Below the pieces are notes generated by a model. It was not told where the DNA came from, ran no database searches, and saw only the letters and a program-made list of their open reading frames with translations. 64,000 nt of DNA from Onchidella celtica (lineage: Eukaryota; Mollusca; Gastropoda; Systellommatophora; Onchidiidae), in the NCBI GenBank assembly GCA_963931925.1, contig OZ007570.1, positions 59,336,360 to 59,400,359 of the forward strand, in the 5' to 3' direction. This document shows, one piece after another, positions 32,601-45,133 of this stretch; position 1 is the stretch's first letter, and each line of letters opens with the position of its first letter. Made by a program: the position numbers and the translations under genes.

Positions 32601-35600
32601 TGATGATTGTATGTTTACAAACACAAAGAAACAAAAACAGTATGTGCTATGAAACCACGTGTTATCGCAGGTGCCGCCGAACGGGTGCATGAGTGGCTGC
32701 ACGAGTGGCTGCACCTTGTGGGCGACCAGTGTATCGATGAGTTGTAAAACAGTCCACACCCAAAAGGTGGGGGGGGAGGGGGGGTGATGTGAAGAAGTTT
32801 TAACGACTAAAGGACACAAGTTGTGCTTATAATTTATCACAATTATTTTACTTGGTGTTGGTTATAGGTGGAAATCTAGTGACTGAATTGCAACTATAGT
32901 GTTTATGTTGTTTTGTTTTATACTGTACTTTCTGTAATTTTTGCAAAATATACGTCATACTTGTTTGAAATTACAGCTGAAAGTAAAGTAGATGCAATAA
33001 GAGATACTCAGTGCTGTGCACTTTGTGTTATTCCCAGAAATCCCTGAAGGATGGGGTGAGAATAAAGAACCAGTGGCTGAAGGGGTTACCTTCTACCTCA
33101 AATATATTGGATCAACCCTTGTAGAAGAAATTGATTCAGATGAGACATATGGGGATGGTACAAGCACCAAGGCTGTCGCAAATATCATTGCAATGGTAAG
33201 ATCTGAAACTGGACGTTGAGAATTTGGAGAACCAGTTGTCATTAAACTAAAGTGCTTTGCAAACAAAATCATTACAGAAGGGACACAGTAAGATTTAAAC
33301 ATTTTTGTAGATTCAGAGTGGATGTATCTGTTAGGCTTCAGTCTTCAGAGAATTTTTCATTAAATTTTGTTTTATCAGTAAGATTTATTGGATTATGCAT
33401 AAGAGAAGGTTTCATGGTGAAATAAACAGTGGTAGTTATTCTTGAAACATTGCAATATGTTAATATTCCAGAGCGAATTAGAGTCTTAGACATTTCTAAT
33501 AAGTATCTAACCCTATTGCCTGGCACAATGAGGTCATTAGTTGTCAAAAAGAAAGTGTTCAAATTGGAAAACTAATATTAGAATTAAACTTTCAAAGTCA
33601 GCCTTTGTAAACAGTAAAGGCATAGAAAGATTATGTTGAGAATGAACATAGGCTACATTGTGAATATGACAAATATTTTATTGTGTTGTCATCAAAGTGA
33701 AAGAAAATCAAAATAATGTCACCTATATTTTTTATTTGTCCTGATATTTAAAATTTGTGCTAAAAATCTTTACAGGCCAAATCAGCAGGGAAAAAACTCA
33801 GGAAGACAGCACTTACAGTGTCTCCTAAAGCGATCCGCACAGTTGACATGACATCAAACCAAGTGATGTTCGATATCTCCATTTATAGGTATGTGAATTA
33901 CATTCTGATTTAAAATACTTTCCTTTGTTCCTAAACAACCATGGGTGCAAGCAATTTCTCACCCATCTATGGACATGTAAACAGTACTGAAGTAATTGCC
34001 TTGTTGATTTTTTTATAACAAGACTTTGAGTCACAAAATGTCTCTGGAAACATTTAAATTGCAACTTCTCACATGCAAATATGTGCCATGATGAAATATC
34101 ATTTATCGTCAAAAAAAAAAGAAAATCCAATCTCTGAAGAGGCTTTTAGCAAACCTGAAAGAAAGTAACTTATAATTTCCATTCCCCTAAGAAGAAGAAG
34201 CTTGCATTCATTTTGATGTATTAGCAATTTTAAAAAAAGGCGCCAAGTTGAGGATCAACCCATCACATAGACATGGATTGAAGTCCTGCATGTTGTGTTG
34301 TGTTCAGAAATGATCATGTCTAATTTATGTTATCCCCAGAATATCTTTTTGTACAGCTGACAAAGAGCATGATAAGGTTTTTGCCTACATTGCAAGAAAT
34401 ACAACTAATGAAACTATGGAATGCCATGCCTTCCTGTGTGCTAAAACAAAGATAGTAAGTCTTCTTTATGGAGTATTTGACATCATTAGCATGACAGATC
34501 CTGTGTTTGAAGAATCTAAATGTAGAGTTGACAACAGTTAGTGTTAGTGGCCAAACAAACAGAGGTACAGATTGAAATTGTGTAGCATTAATGTTTGTTT
34601 ACCTGCATATTCCTACAGCTCAGCAACTTTATGGTCACTGCCTAAAATGTGATTGTAGATTGCGAAGTTAATGTTACCACAATTACATATTTGCCTTTAG
34701 TAGTGTGTATCATCTTTTTTTTAAAATTTATTCTTACTGCCTGGGTTATTTTTTTTTTTATTGTGAGACGTTTCTTTGTGAAAGAAATACTTAAAAATTG
34801 GAGAGCATAATGAATAGTGCTCAGTGAGTTCATCTTGCTAAACTTTTCAAAAGTAAAATGTATATATCCAACTTTTCATTTTTCAGGCACAAGCAGTAAC
34901 ATTAACTGTGTCACAGGCATTTTCCATAGCTCAAGACAGGTGGCTGGAAAATAAGCGGCTCAAGAAGTCATTACGAGAAAAGGCAAACAGAGAAAAGGTG
35001 AGAAAAACATTTCTAATCATGTAAAAAACTTGTGGCCAATTGGATGGTGTCTTGATAATGGTTAATTTCATTGATTTCTCCTGAGTGTGGAAACAGCTGC
35101 TTTCCCTTTTAATATTGCCTAAAGAACAGGGAAAAAAAGATATTGCGTCAGCTTTAATATTTAAGTGAATGAATTGCAATGTAAACAGCTACCATATTGA
35201 TTGTCTGAGATCTTGTATTAACGCTCACCCTGCGTCCGACACTCAAAGCCTGCTGTCCGGTCAGTGACCTCACTCATGGAGAATCGTGCATGGGTCGCAC
35301 TGACCCTTGCCGATGTACAATGACCACACCACCGCTGTCCACGTGGCTCGGTTTTTATTGATTGGTATGAAAACATTCGTTGCTTTGCTTTATCACACTT
35401 GATAATGGATTAACCAGCGAAACCAATGATCGGACTTATCATGAAACTAAACTGACAGCTGTACTTTTCGTGAGAACAAAGCATGATAATTAGCCACGCC
35501 CCAAGCCCTAAACAGATGGTTTCGTCCTTATTGACATATACTATTATTAATGAACCAATATGTGTATTTGGGGCAAAGATCGTTTCAGGGCTTGTTTCTG

Positions 35601-38600
35601 ATTGGTTCTTAGATACAGACAACTCGAGAGATGATGGTCAGCTTGTGAGAAAATGAGATAATATTGCAGATTTATTAAGCAACAGTTTCACATGTCGATG
35701 TTACATCTTTTGATAGCATGGGGAGAGCCTTTGAAAGCTTAGTCTTTTTGATTCCGACCAGTGGTTCACTGGTTAACATGTCCTTGTCACAATGCCTTTG
35801 ATTTAGAAGAGATACAGTGAGCAATAAGACGGTAGTTACGTCTCAAAGAGGTCAGTGACCTTTCGCATGAAAATCCGACTTGTACACTGCGTGGTCAGCT
35901 TGACCTTGCTGACTTTGTCCGCCCGTGCAGAGTGAGTGCATGGAAAGTTGATGCCGACATACACCGCCCTTTGGAGGGTGAGGGTTAAAAAGTCTTTGAC
36001 ATTAGCACTTAACAGCTACATTTCATGAGGAACAGAAATGCATGTCGGCACAGCTGCACGAAATAGTCTGGTTTATTGGAGGGACTAAGAGAATATAGAC
36101 CGTTTGCAGTATCTGTGCCTGAGAAAATTATGATCTTATGTCTGTGGCACATTTTCTTGCAAGTGGCTCTGCAATTTTCATTGACATCTAAAGTCACCTT
36201 GGCCATGTTGTCTGGTTTCACAATGAAATTCTGTTACCTAAACAGAGAAGTCTTTTGACAGAGCACCAGATTTTGCATTTTGCTGTGTTAATTCCAGACT
36301 AAATGATAATTCACAGAGTTGGAGAATATTTTTCATCACAATATCACAAGTTTTCTAAAACTAAGATTTCTTTTCATAATTTAATTTTAATTTTTGGTTC
36401 TGTTGAATTATGGTAGGCTTTTGTTTCATTTTATTCTGAAGTTGCTCTAAGTAACAGCTTTGAGAAGGATGAATAAAGCTTTGCTTCATCTGCCACAGAC
36501 ATTAAAAGACTTGAAGCATTGTTTCCAAACTGTTAGGCAGGAAGGAACTCATAATATTTTATCCATTGATATTTGCTGTGACAGTTTGCTTTGTTTATAC
36601 ATTCAAACATGCTTTCATTCTCTCTGCAGGCAGCACTTAATAAGGGGAAAGCTAAACCAGTCAATAACACCAATGGGATGAATAATAGCTCAGACACTTT
36701 TATCTCCCTTTCATCTCCTGCTGAAACTACTTCACCTCAGATAATTTCAGGTCAGTTAAACCTGGGATCATTGCACTCTGTATGAATGTGTTTGTTGTTC
36801 AGTCTTTGTTTTGTAGAATGGGAAATCCATGTAATCACAATTTGCCTTTAGTAGTGTTAAGCCTCATCTTTTTTTTTATAAAAATATTTTTATTGCCTGT
36901 TTATTGTGTGTGTGTATGTGTGAAAAGTTTCTTTGTGAAAGTAATATTTAATAGTATGAAATATAATTTATCTGAATAGGAAAAGTCATGGTTGACAATG
37001 CTTATCATGCTCATACTTTTTGCATGAATTGGCATCATCAACAATCATTTGAGAGGGTATTAATGTGAATACTTTCTTGAAGACTAGGTATTCAAAATTC
37101 AGTTGTTTATCCAGAAGGAGAGAAAATCAGCAATTTGGCGGTAAGGTTGTCATGGATTTCAATAATTCTCAGATCCAGACTGTGGTGTGTATTTGGTCCA
37201 CTGAAGGTGAAAGAATTCGTCATTTATTTTATGCTCAAATTAACAGGTTGTTAATGTTACACTTGGTAACAGCAGTAACCTCTCATTTAGCAGCGTAGGA
37301 GACACAAAGTGGTTAAGATATCACAACAAGGAAAAGGGAGAGCATTTTAGACAGCTTAGCAGCTACTAACAATCATAATTTTGTCAGGCTTCCAGCTACT
37401 TGCATCAAACAGACATAATGAAGATGCTGAGTTCATATCGCAGCTGTATGCTCAAAAACCCGCATGTGACCTAAAATTTTTCTTCATTTTTTTGTAACAG
37501 GCTCCACCTCCCACACAAACTCGTCATCACAGAAGCAAGATGAGGACACAAGTCAAAGGAAAACCTGGGTGAGTTTGGTATATTTGATTTCCAATTTTTA
37601 CCACCCAAAATGTCAAAAACGTTGTTATAATTATTTTTCTCTCATTCTTCTTTAGATATATTATTAGTGGAATGATGGCTGAAAGCTTATGTTGCCAAAA
37701 CCACATCTCTTTAAATAATTGCTGTTGAAATATTACATTGTTGGGAGATTGACCTGGCTGCAAATAGAACATGTACACAAATAAAAACGGCTTCAAATGT
37801 TGACTGTAAGTGAGATTTTTATGAGCACACTGTAATTTTTGTTTTTACTGAGAAAGCCAAGTGAAAAGAAAATAATTCAAACCCAGGTGTCAGAGTAATA
37901 TTCCCAAAGGCTTGACAGATTAGCAACTCTTAATATGTCTAGAAATTGAAAACTATGGCATTGCAGCATGTCTCAAGTATCACATTAATTTTTGGACTCT
38001 TGACTCAGTTTTCTTCTCTGTTCATCTGCAGCAAAGCTTTGATAATTCGGACAATGATGACATTGACGATATGTTTTCAAAGTAAGTATTGCACAAAGTT
38101 TTGTTGTTTCTTCTGTTCAAGTTTTGGTGTAAAAATTATAAGCAAAGGGAAAAGTAAAGTAACTTCAGTAAAATGGATGTGTTGTTAAGTAATTTACAAG
38201 TTTAAAATGTTAAGTCACTTCTTTTAAACTTCATCATCATGACACACATGAACACATATCTGGGAAATGCTAAAAATAATAGTGCATGAGCTAAACTTGT
38301 TGTTTTAACTCTTTTGGGACGTTTTCCCAATTTATCGGCTGCAGTGAAAAATGCATTTGGATGTATCGGCGAGTTATATTGTATTCTACATCCAATTCTC
38401 TTTTATTTGATGTATAACATTTTATTTTACTATCAGTAATTTTTTTTTCTGTAAGCGCTTTTCAGAGCCATGCAGTTTTTTCCCAAAGTGGGAAGAAGTT
38501 AATTGCGTCCAGACTTGACCGAAGCCCCCTGACACTGACGTCCTGAAAGAGTTAATTTATAACTTATACTAAATTCCTGAAATTGTTGAAAGATATGTTG

Positions 38601-39915
38601 GCTGTTGGAACCTTGTTAAAGCTGAACTCTAAGGCTGTTGTTTGGGGATGGTAGTATTGTACACAGAAAACTATAGGTAGAATGCGCATATCCGTCATCT
38701 TGCTGTCGGGACCCACGCATCACCATGGCGATTGTGGCATTGAATTTGATTCGTTAGCTGATTTGCACTGCGAGCACAGAAGGCGTTGCGAACCAACTGG
38801 CGGCGAGCTAAAAGTAGTTCACTACAGTAAACAATGACACGTGTGAACATGTTCAATGGGAGACATTCAGTCAATTCTTTCACTTCCTTTCCCTTATTTA
38901 CATGGATGGTAGGGAATCTGACCAGGCTTGGATCCATCCTTTCCACCCCTGTCATAACAATCAGCTATAATGCAACCAGCAGGCATTTTAATCGCTTAGA
39001 CATATCATGAAGTTACACTAATCAGCTGATCCGCCGGCCATCTTCAGTGTAGGAAGATCAAAAAAACACTCTGTGACGTCAAGCGCATTCTCTATAGCTG
39101 AGCAGTGAACACAGCTCAGTATTTTTTTCTACTTGGCTTTGTAATTTGACTGCAGTCCTCTTACTACAGCCTTTGAATTTAGTTTTAACCCTTTGGACAC
39201 TGGCAGCCTAACTCTTACATGCCTGTATCCCTGGGCTCCTGGCCATTGAACACTGGCAGCCTAACCCTTACATGCCTGTATCCCCGGGCTCCTGGCCATT
39301 GAACGCTGGCGGCCTAACCCTTACATGCCTGTATCCCCGGGCTCCTGGCCATTGAACGCTGGCGGCCTAACCCTTACATGCTAGTATCCTTGGGCTCCTG
39401 GCCAAACATTGGTCAGTTTTTATATGTGGTACTCTGGGGACAAAAACACCAAACAAACACAACGGTAAGGGACGGAAAGTTAAGGTAAGTGTATGAAGAT
39501 GTAACATGCCCACATCATGATTTTGACAAAAAGCCTCCAAGGCCACCGGTAATGCGGACGCATCTTGTAGAAGGTAAAGGTCTCTGCCCTCTAAAGCGGG
39601 CAGCAGGGAAATTGTATCCGGAAGATTTGCCCTCTTAAGAGGGCAGTAGGGTTCATAGGGTTAATGAGGTTCCAACAGCCAACTGACAATAATATTTTTG
39701 AGACTTGCATTAAAATTGTAAATCTTAAACCGTGAACCAAATAAACCTGTCTTTCAAACAGATTGGCTGAAAACAGAAGTAAGCGGTTACCATCTTTTGG
39801 AACTGACTTGAGAGAGGATGAGCTGGATGACAGTGTACAGAAATACATGGGAGGTTCTGCATGTTACGAGGCATTTTCTCGTACCAAGTCAGTGGAAGAT
39901 CTTTTAAACTTGTGA
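29680..39915 (+). CDS. LDLRAP1: LDL receptor adaptor protein 1 (ARH) orthologue, nine exons
   Basis: Exons: 29680-29752, 33038-33195, 33776-33888, 34340-34454, 34887-34997, 36630-36750, 37501-37568, 38032-38081, 39762-39915; 963 bases, 320 residues, all phases consistent and all introns GT-AG. The start MDALFRAVRKSPN resembles the family's N-terminus. A PTB domain spans about residues 40-172 (FYLKYIGSTLVE, SAGKKLRKTALTVSP, SIYRISFCTADKEHDK, ECHAFLCAKTKIAQAV). It would bind FxNPxY motifs in LDL-receptor-family tails and phosphoinositides. FSKLAENR (268-275) fits the AP-2 beta-appendage motif FxxLxxxR after an acidic run, linking receptors to clathrin coats. A canonical clathrin box was not found; the protein ends in EDLLNL. 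An extra acidic/Gly-rich loop (DSDETYGDG) lies early in the PTB domain. Acts at the inner face of the plasma membrane. Confidence 0.92.
30424..31260. mobile_element. Tc1/mariner-superfamily (pogo/Tigger-like) nonautonomous element
   Basis: Flanked by TA on both sides (30422-30423 and 31261-31262). The ends CAGTCCAATCCACTTATC and (other strand) CAGTGCAATCCTAATATC both run into TCGACAT, as in pogo/Tigger termini. Inside, TCGACA-type words recur. No transposase frame is recognisable. It is 837 bp and sits in LDLRAP1 intron 1. Confidence 0.8.
31358..31416 (+). repeat. Direct repeat, left copy (putative target duplication)
   Basis: Matches 32424-32481 except for one extra AT dinucleotide. The segment runs from TCCATATATAAGTCC to TTTTTTACAGATT. 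Confidence 0.85.
31417..32423 (-). mobile_element. 5'-truncated CR1/L2-like LINE in LDLRAP1 intron 1
   Basis: The minus-strand frame 32423-31805 encodes the C-terminal end of a CR1/L2-type reverse transcriptase (YCNILLSGLPKSKI, NAARLITRRKR, HITPIFKELHWLPI, RVWNEIPLDVRSS). Its 3' UTR has TATATAGCGC and TGCGCTTTACAG, then a (CAT)n run at about 31640. A 58-bp direct repeat flanks 31417-32423 on both sides. The 219 bases left of the CAT run are therefore apparently part of the inserted unit. Confidence 0.8.
32424..32481 (+). repeat. Direct repeat, right copy (putative target duplication)
   Basis: Copy of 31358-31416, starting exactly where the LINE coding homology is cut off. Confidence 0.85.
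35218..35988. mobile_element. TTAA-flanked element (piggyBac-like) in LDLRAP1 intron 5
   Basis: Ends TTAACGCTCACCCTGC and (other strand) TTAACCCTCACCCTCC, each beginning at a TTAA. 771 bp, no coding capacity recognised. Confidence 0.7.
38305..38555. mobile_element. TTAA-flanked MITE in LDLRAP1 intron 8
   Basis: Ends TTAACTCTTTTGGGACG and (other strand) TTAACTCTTTCAGGACG, perfect apart from two bases, with TTAA at each edge. 251 bp. Confidence 0.8.
38679..39090. mobile_element. Unclassified TIR element with 8-bp target duplication
   Basis: Inverted ends AGAATGCGCA and (other strand) AGAATGCGCT. The flanks CTATAGGT (38671-38678) and CTATAGCT (39091-39098) agree at seven of eight bases. 412 bp, GC-richer than its surroundings. 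The ends are not hAT-like (no CAG start). Lies in LDLRAP1 intron 8. Confidence 0.7.
39185..39664. mobile_element. TTAA-flanked MITE carrying an internal minisatellite
   Basis: Ends TTAACCCTTTGGACACT and (other strand) TTAACCCTATGAACCCT at TTAA sites. Between about 39198 and 39405 are four copies of a 53-bp unit (CACTGGCAGCC... to ...CTGGCCATTGAA), the last diverged. It ends about 100 bases before the last LDLRAP1 exon. Confidence 0.75.
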
Positions 39916-42900
39916 CACGGCAGTTTGCATATCCGCAGTCATCTTTCAGTATTCATGTCTTACTCATCAGGGTGCGCTGTAGCAGAATTAATTATTTACT
40001 AACAGAAGCCATTTGTTGCAGTCACTCAAAGTTCAAAGCTGATTAGTCTTTCCCTTAAGTGTATGTAAAGAATTTACAGTTGACTTTCTAGGTAGATTTT
40101 CTGATTTTGCCGTGAACAATGTTCATTTCATAGTTAGAGAGGTTTGCGGTTTTGAATGTTTTAGGTTAATATGTGAACAAATTCATATTTCTTCATATAT
40201 ATTGATGATTGGTTTGTTTTCAGGTGTTTAAATTGATCGATTAAATTGCCGTGTACACAAAAATTATGAAAGATGTATTTTCAGGAGCATTTAGAGTTGG
40301 TTTCTTTTTAAAAATGTGGTTTTGATGCGATGAACTTCAAATGCATTCTTTATGACTAGCTAGTTGCAAGGGGAAGTATCTCTTATCCATCTTTGAAATT
40401 TGATTACAAGAATGTTTAGACTTCCTGATTATTTTGTATGGATTGTGCTCTATGTGCTGCAGTTATAATGTGTACAAATAGTGAATTTTTCAGAATAATT
40501 CAAATCTAGGTTATGTGTATTTTATATGTCCAGAGCTCTGGACACAAATTTGTGTACATTAAAAAAACACTTAAATGATGCAATGGTTATGGAAGGGAGC
40601 TTGTGATATTGATAACTTCCTTGCAGAGAGTGATAATTGATTTGAAGTGGCTTATTTCTCAGTTGAGCAGCTGAATACAAGGCTGTGCGGTTCAGTCATA
40701 TAATGTATGATTTTAATGAAATCTGAGGTGAATGGGGGAAAAATCCATTTGTGTATGTCTTCCTCATTATGTGGTCTGTGTGTTTTATGTGACGTTTTAT
40801 ATAGATGTATGCCATTACTATGCTCTGGGCACTTTCAACTTGATCTGTATCATATTCAGTACTATTAGCCAGCATGTGAGGTAATAATATTGCATTATTT
40901 AGCAAAGGCCATTACACCATCTACCTATTATCTTGATATAATTTGATATTCTGCACTCAAATCCATATTCCCAACACTCAGAGTTAGAAATTTATGTTTA
41001 AATGGGATTACATTGCACATATTACAACTGTTTTAATTAATACCGGTATTGTCAGAAAGACAATGAATGATAATTAGTCATTCTGATTTGAGACCAACAT
41101 AGAAGGCTGTGGAAGAAGCAGTAAAGTTTCTCAATAGACACAAAAGAAGTTTCATGAGAGAGGATTAAAAGATAGGTTATTGAAGAACATACAGTGTTGT
41201 CTGTGATTTTGTATACTTGAGCTGAGAATGTGCCTTTGAAAATGCCATTGCTTGGGGTAATAATGTGGTGTGTTTATTAATAGCAAGGTCTCATATACTG
41301 TCGGTAAAGTTCATTACAAATATAGAATTATGCACACAGAAATTTGGAAACAGTTTTGAATCAGGAAGTGCTGGCCACACATAATTTGTAATTCATAATA
41401 ACTTCACAAAACAAGAGAAAATTTTGACAAGATCTTCTGTGGCTATGAAAGAAAATGTAAAACCAGTAAATTGTTCTATATAGGATTTGTTTTGTTTTGG
41501 AAAGATTTTTATGTAAGTGATGATTTGAAAGGGGAAAGCAAGTTTGCAAAGTGCTTACGTTTACATTCATTTGTCGAAATTGTGTTCCGACCATCCAGTG
41601 CTAAATGTGAGCCTTACGACAAATATTAATGTCAGAAAAATGGAATATTGCTCACTTTTTCTAACAATCTGTGGTGAATATTCTCTTAATTCATTTAGTG
41701 TTTACATGTTTCATTTTCTGTTCACATGTTTAATTTTCAACCTTTTTCATTTTCATTTTGTGAGGACTTAAGCTATCCATTCATTTAGCAGTCTAGAGTA
41801 TGTGGCTTTGCTTCCAAGCATTATAATATAATTCAACAATAACTCAGGAGTGTGCAAATATTTTTGTTTCACAGTGGGGGAAAAAATCAGTTCTGCTTTA
41901 TAGTTTACAGACTGTTAGCTTGTGGATATTGAAACCTGTTTGAACAAAATTTAAATGACAAAATATGGCAGTTATTTGACTAAAGTTTTGTGCTTGCAAA
42001 CTAGCCTTTCAGATTTGGATATAGTGTATGGTAGACAAGTTTGAACTAACATGGTAAGGTGACTTGTCAGTGAATTGTAATAGCCTGTTGTTCTTGTTTT
42101 ATTTGTCATCCGTATATCTATTAAAGAGTGTACCATTTTGTGGTACAGTGTCGAAAAGTTCACACATATTTTAATTATGTAGCTGTGAAGGGTTGCAGGG
42201 GTACCATTCACATCAAGTTACTGCAACTGGTATGCTGCAAAGCTCATGCAAAAACCACCTTTACACGGGATATGCAGTCTAGAAAGAAAATGTACTAAAG
42301 CCATATGTATATATGTGAAACATACATCATTTGTTCACTGTCTGCCTAGAGTGGTGTTTGTCCAGTGAACTAGTGACCACTCTTAATCTTTATGTCTTTG
42401 TCCATGCTATGATAAAATTTACTTGTACTACTACTAGACACACATGCATGCATGGTATTGTATTTTTTTTTTATTAATGCATATTTTAATAGTTGCTGTA
42501 ATGAAGATCTCGAGAGATATTATATCTGAATTTTTTCAACTTTATTGCAAAACGAATCTGTTCTACCATGCTTAGCTCATTGAATAGTGCAATGAATGGG
42601 AATATCATTATGCATTTATATTCCAGATAGTCATTTGACAGCAATCTTTCAGTCTGTATAGTTAAAAAGTAAGCCAAGACATTGTACGAGATGTCAGTCT
42701 TCCTGTAAATAGCAAAAATATCCATATAAAGTGTTCAGCCCTGAAATATTCTTTTCAGATCACTAATGTTTAGTTATCGGCAAATAGGATGCATCCGTCC
42801 CGGCCTTGATGAGTTTCACAGAAAATTGGGAAATTTGGGGCCTCTCATGAATGCCCATTATGTTTTTGGATGTGAACCACTAGAGGTATCAGTCATTCAT

Positions 42901-43104
42901 ATAAGTGCGCCGGGTCATCTTCAAACATCATGCAGTACAGCCATTTAGACATTCTAGCAGTCTATGAGAAATAGCTGATTGACAGTTTCCTCCTGTTCAC
43001 TATTACTAACCCACTTGCTGCAACAGGGCCAATATATTGGCATGTTTTGCACTCTTAATTTTATTACTTCCTGCCATCTTTCTACCCGATAATCCATTCT
43101 GGTA
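39916..43104 (+). other. LDLRAP1 3' flank, probably including its 3' UTR
   Basis: AT-rich, without repeats or a second gene that I can support. The 3' UTR end could not be fixed; no single hexamer stands out. Confidence 0.4.
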
Positions 43105-43112
43105 GTCTAAAG

Positions 43113-43321
43113 CAGGGATCACCAAACTTTTTTCACAGAGGGCTGGATAAGTGACAGACTTACAAGCGCGGGCCGCATAAGCAATCTGTTCAATACTTGC
43201 AAGCCAGAAGAAAAGCTTGTCCATCCCGTAGCTCTAGACATCCCTGGTTTTATCAAACAAAACCAAGTACCATGGCGGGCCGGATGAACTGAAGTCACGG
43301 GCCGTAGTTTGGTGACCCCAG
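43113..43321. mobile_element. hAT-type MITE
   Basis: Inverted ends CAGGGATCACCAAAC and (other strand) CTGGGGTCACCAAAC. The 8-bp flanks GTCTAAAG (43105-43112) and GTGTAAAG (43322-43329) differ at one base. The interior is CG-rich with GCGGGCCG-type words. 209 bp. Confidence 0.85.
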
Positions 43322-44175
43322 GTGTAAAGAAAGGAAGGACATTTAGGCTTGGCAGCAAAAGGGTTTATTTACACTAGTTGTCAGAAAAATTCAAGTTGAT
43401 TGGGTTAATTTATTTCTGCACAAGTGCCCACAAATAAAATTAGGTTTTTGTCAGAGGCCGTTGTCATGATCAAAATTCCCGGCTTTAGTGATTAATAGGT
43501 TTTACCTGAACTGTGGAGACATCTTGATCTTTTGTATCAGCTTTTAACTAGGAAGTGATCAGAGATTAGATATTTATTGTAAGAAAACTTATTTTTCTCT
43601 TTCTACCTTTTTTCTGCAAATTATAGGGCTGAGGTCATCATCATTAACATGAGCTTGTTAGTTTGTCATGTATGACTGCATTACGGAAACATGTTAGCTA
43701 GAAAATGAATGTGTGTGGGGAGACGAATGCTTGGGCGAGAGCAGCTCTACTTTATGTATTGTGGAAGATAAACTTGCTCACAAGAAATGAAGATGAAAGT
43801 GTCAGATAAATTAGATACGCTTTCTGTTTTGTTTTGTTATTTTCGGCCCATGCTTTGTAAGTCATTGCTTGACACCAGAGCTGACACCTCTGTTTAAAAG
43901 TGATTTTTTTGGAGACATTAATGAATTGAAGTTATTAAATTGCACTGATTGTGGAGTTTAAGATTTGTCTTGATATGCAGGTACCCAGATCTTGATATTT
44001 TTATTTATGTATTTTTAAATATTTTTTTTGTGAACCTTGTGAAGTGGAACTTTGTGATTTTGTATTGCTTCACTGTTGTTACCTACAAAAGCTAACAGTT
44101 TGTATTTGTCATGCATTGCTTCAAATATTTGGTGCTACTGTCACCTGTCACCTGTCGGCTTCATCGTCATCGATG

Positions 44176-45129
44176 TTAGCTGCTACAGTGGATGTCACGA
44201 CAAAATCTCCTCCACCCAATCCTGTCCTTAGCTTTCCTAGTTAGTTCACTTACTTCCAGCTGGCTGACTTTCTTGATGTTATCGTGATATGTAATGGGTG
44301 GTCTTCCTTGTTTTCTCTTTGTTTCTGTCTTTCCTTGAAGGATTGATATCATAAGGGCCGTGCTTTTGTTTCGGGCCGCGTGGCCGATGTATGCAAGTCT
44401 TCTTTTATTTATTTCAGGTGTTATTCTTCTGGTGGTGCCAAGCTGTTCTAAGATGCTTGTATTTGTTCTCCTTTCTGTCCAACTTATTCTGAGTAGCCTT
44501 CTGTAAAGCCACATTTCAGCTGCCTCCAATCTTGTTATGTCTGCCTTTTTGAGTGTCCAGGCTTCACAACCATATAGTAGGACTGGCCAGATCAAGCACT
44601 TAAGTATGTTCACTTTGAGGTCCGTTGGTGTGCCTCTATCCTTCCAAATGTTGTTTAGTTGAACCATTTTGTGTTTTGCCATTCCTATCCTTGTTTTTAT
44701 GTCCTTTGAGCAGCTTCCATCTTGCGATTTATGTGATCCTAGGTATTTGAAATCAGTCACTTTTTCTAGTGCTGTTTTGTTTACTAGTATCTCCTGGTGT
44801 TCATGGTGCCCTGTTCCAGTGTGCATGACTTTCGTTTTCTTAGCATTTAGGTGTAGGCCTGCTGTCTTGCCCGCTTCATCCACTCTGTGCAACACTCTTT
44901 TCATGCTGGTGATGTTATCTGACATAAGAGCTGTGTCATCAGCGTAGCGAAGGTTTGTGATGTTTCGGCCTCCGATCTTTATTCCCATATCTTCTATGTC
45001 TGCGTTTCTCATGATCTGCTCAGTATAAATATTGAAAAGATGAGGTGAAAGTATGCAACCCTGTCTGACTCCTTTCTCGATGTTGAAATATGGACAGTTC
45101 TCATTGTTCCATCTAATCGTTGCCTTTTG
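44176..45129 (-). pseudogene. RTE (BovB)-like LINE reverse transcriptase fragment
   Basis: An open minus-strand frame from 45129 with RT motifs EKGVRQGCILSPHLF, LRYADDTALMSD, NAKKTKVMHTG and DFKYLGSHKSQDG. A C-terminal segment YGCEAWTLKKADI, AEMWLYRRLLRISW, RRTNTSILEQLG follows. The latter block is typical of RTE/BovB-like LINEs. A TAG lies immediately upstream and the endonuclease and first RT motifs are missing, so this is a 5'-truncated copy. About 318 codons remain open, suggesting a fairly recent insertion. Confidence 0.85.
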
Positions 45130-45133
45130 CTAC

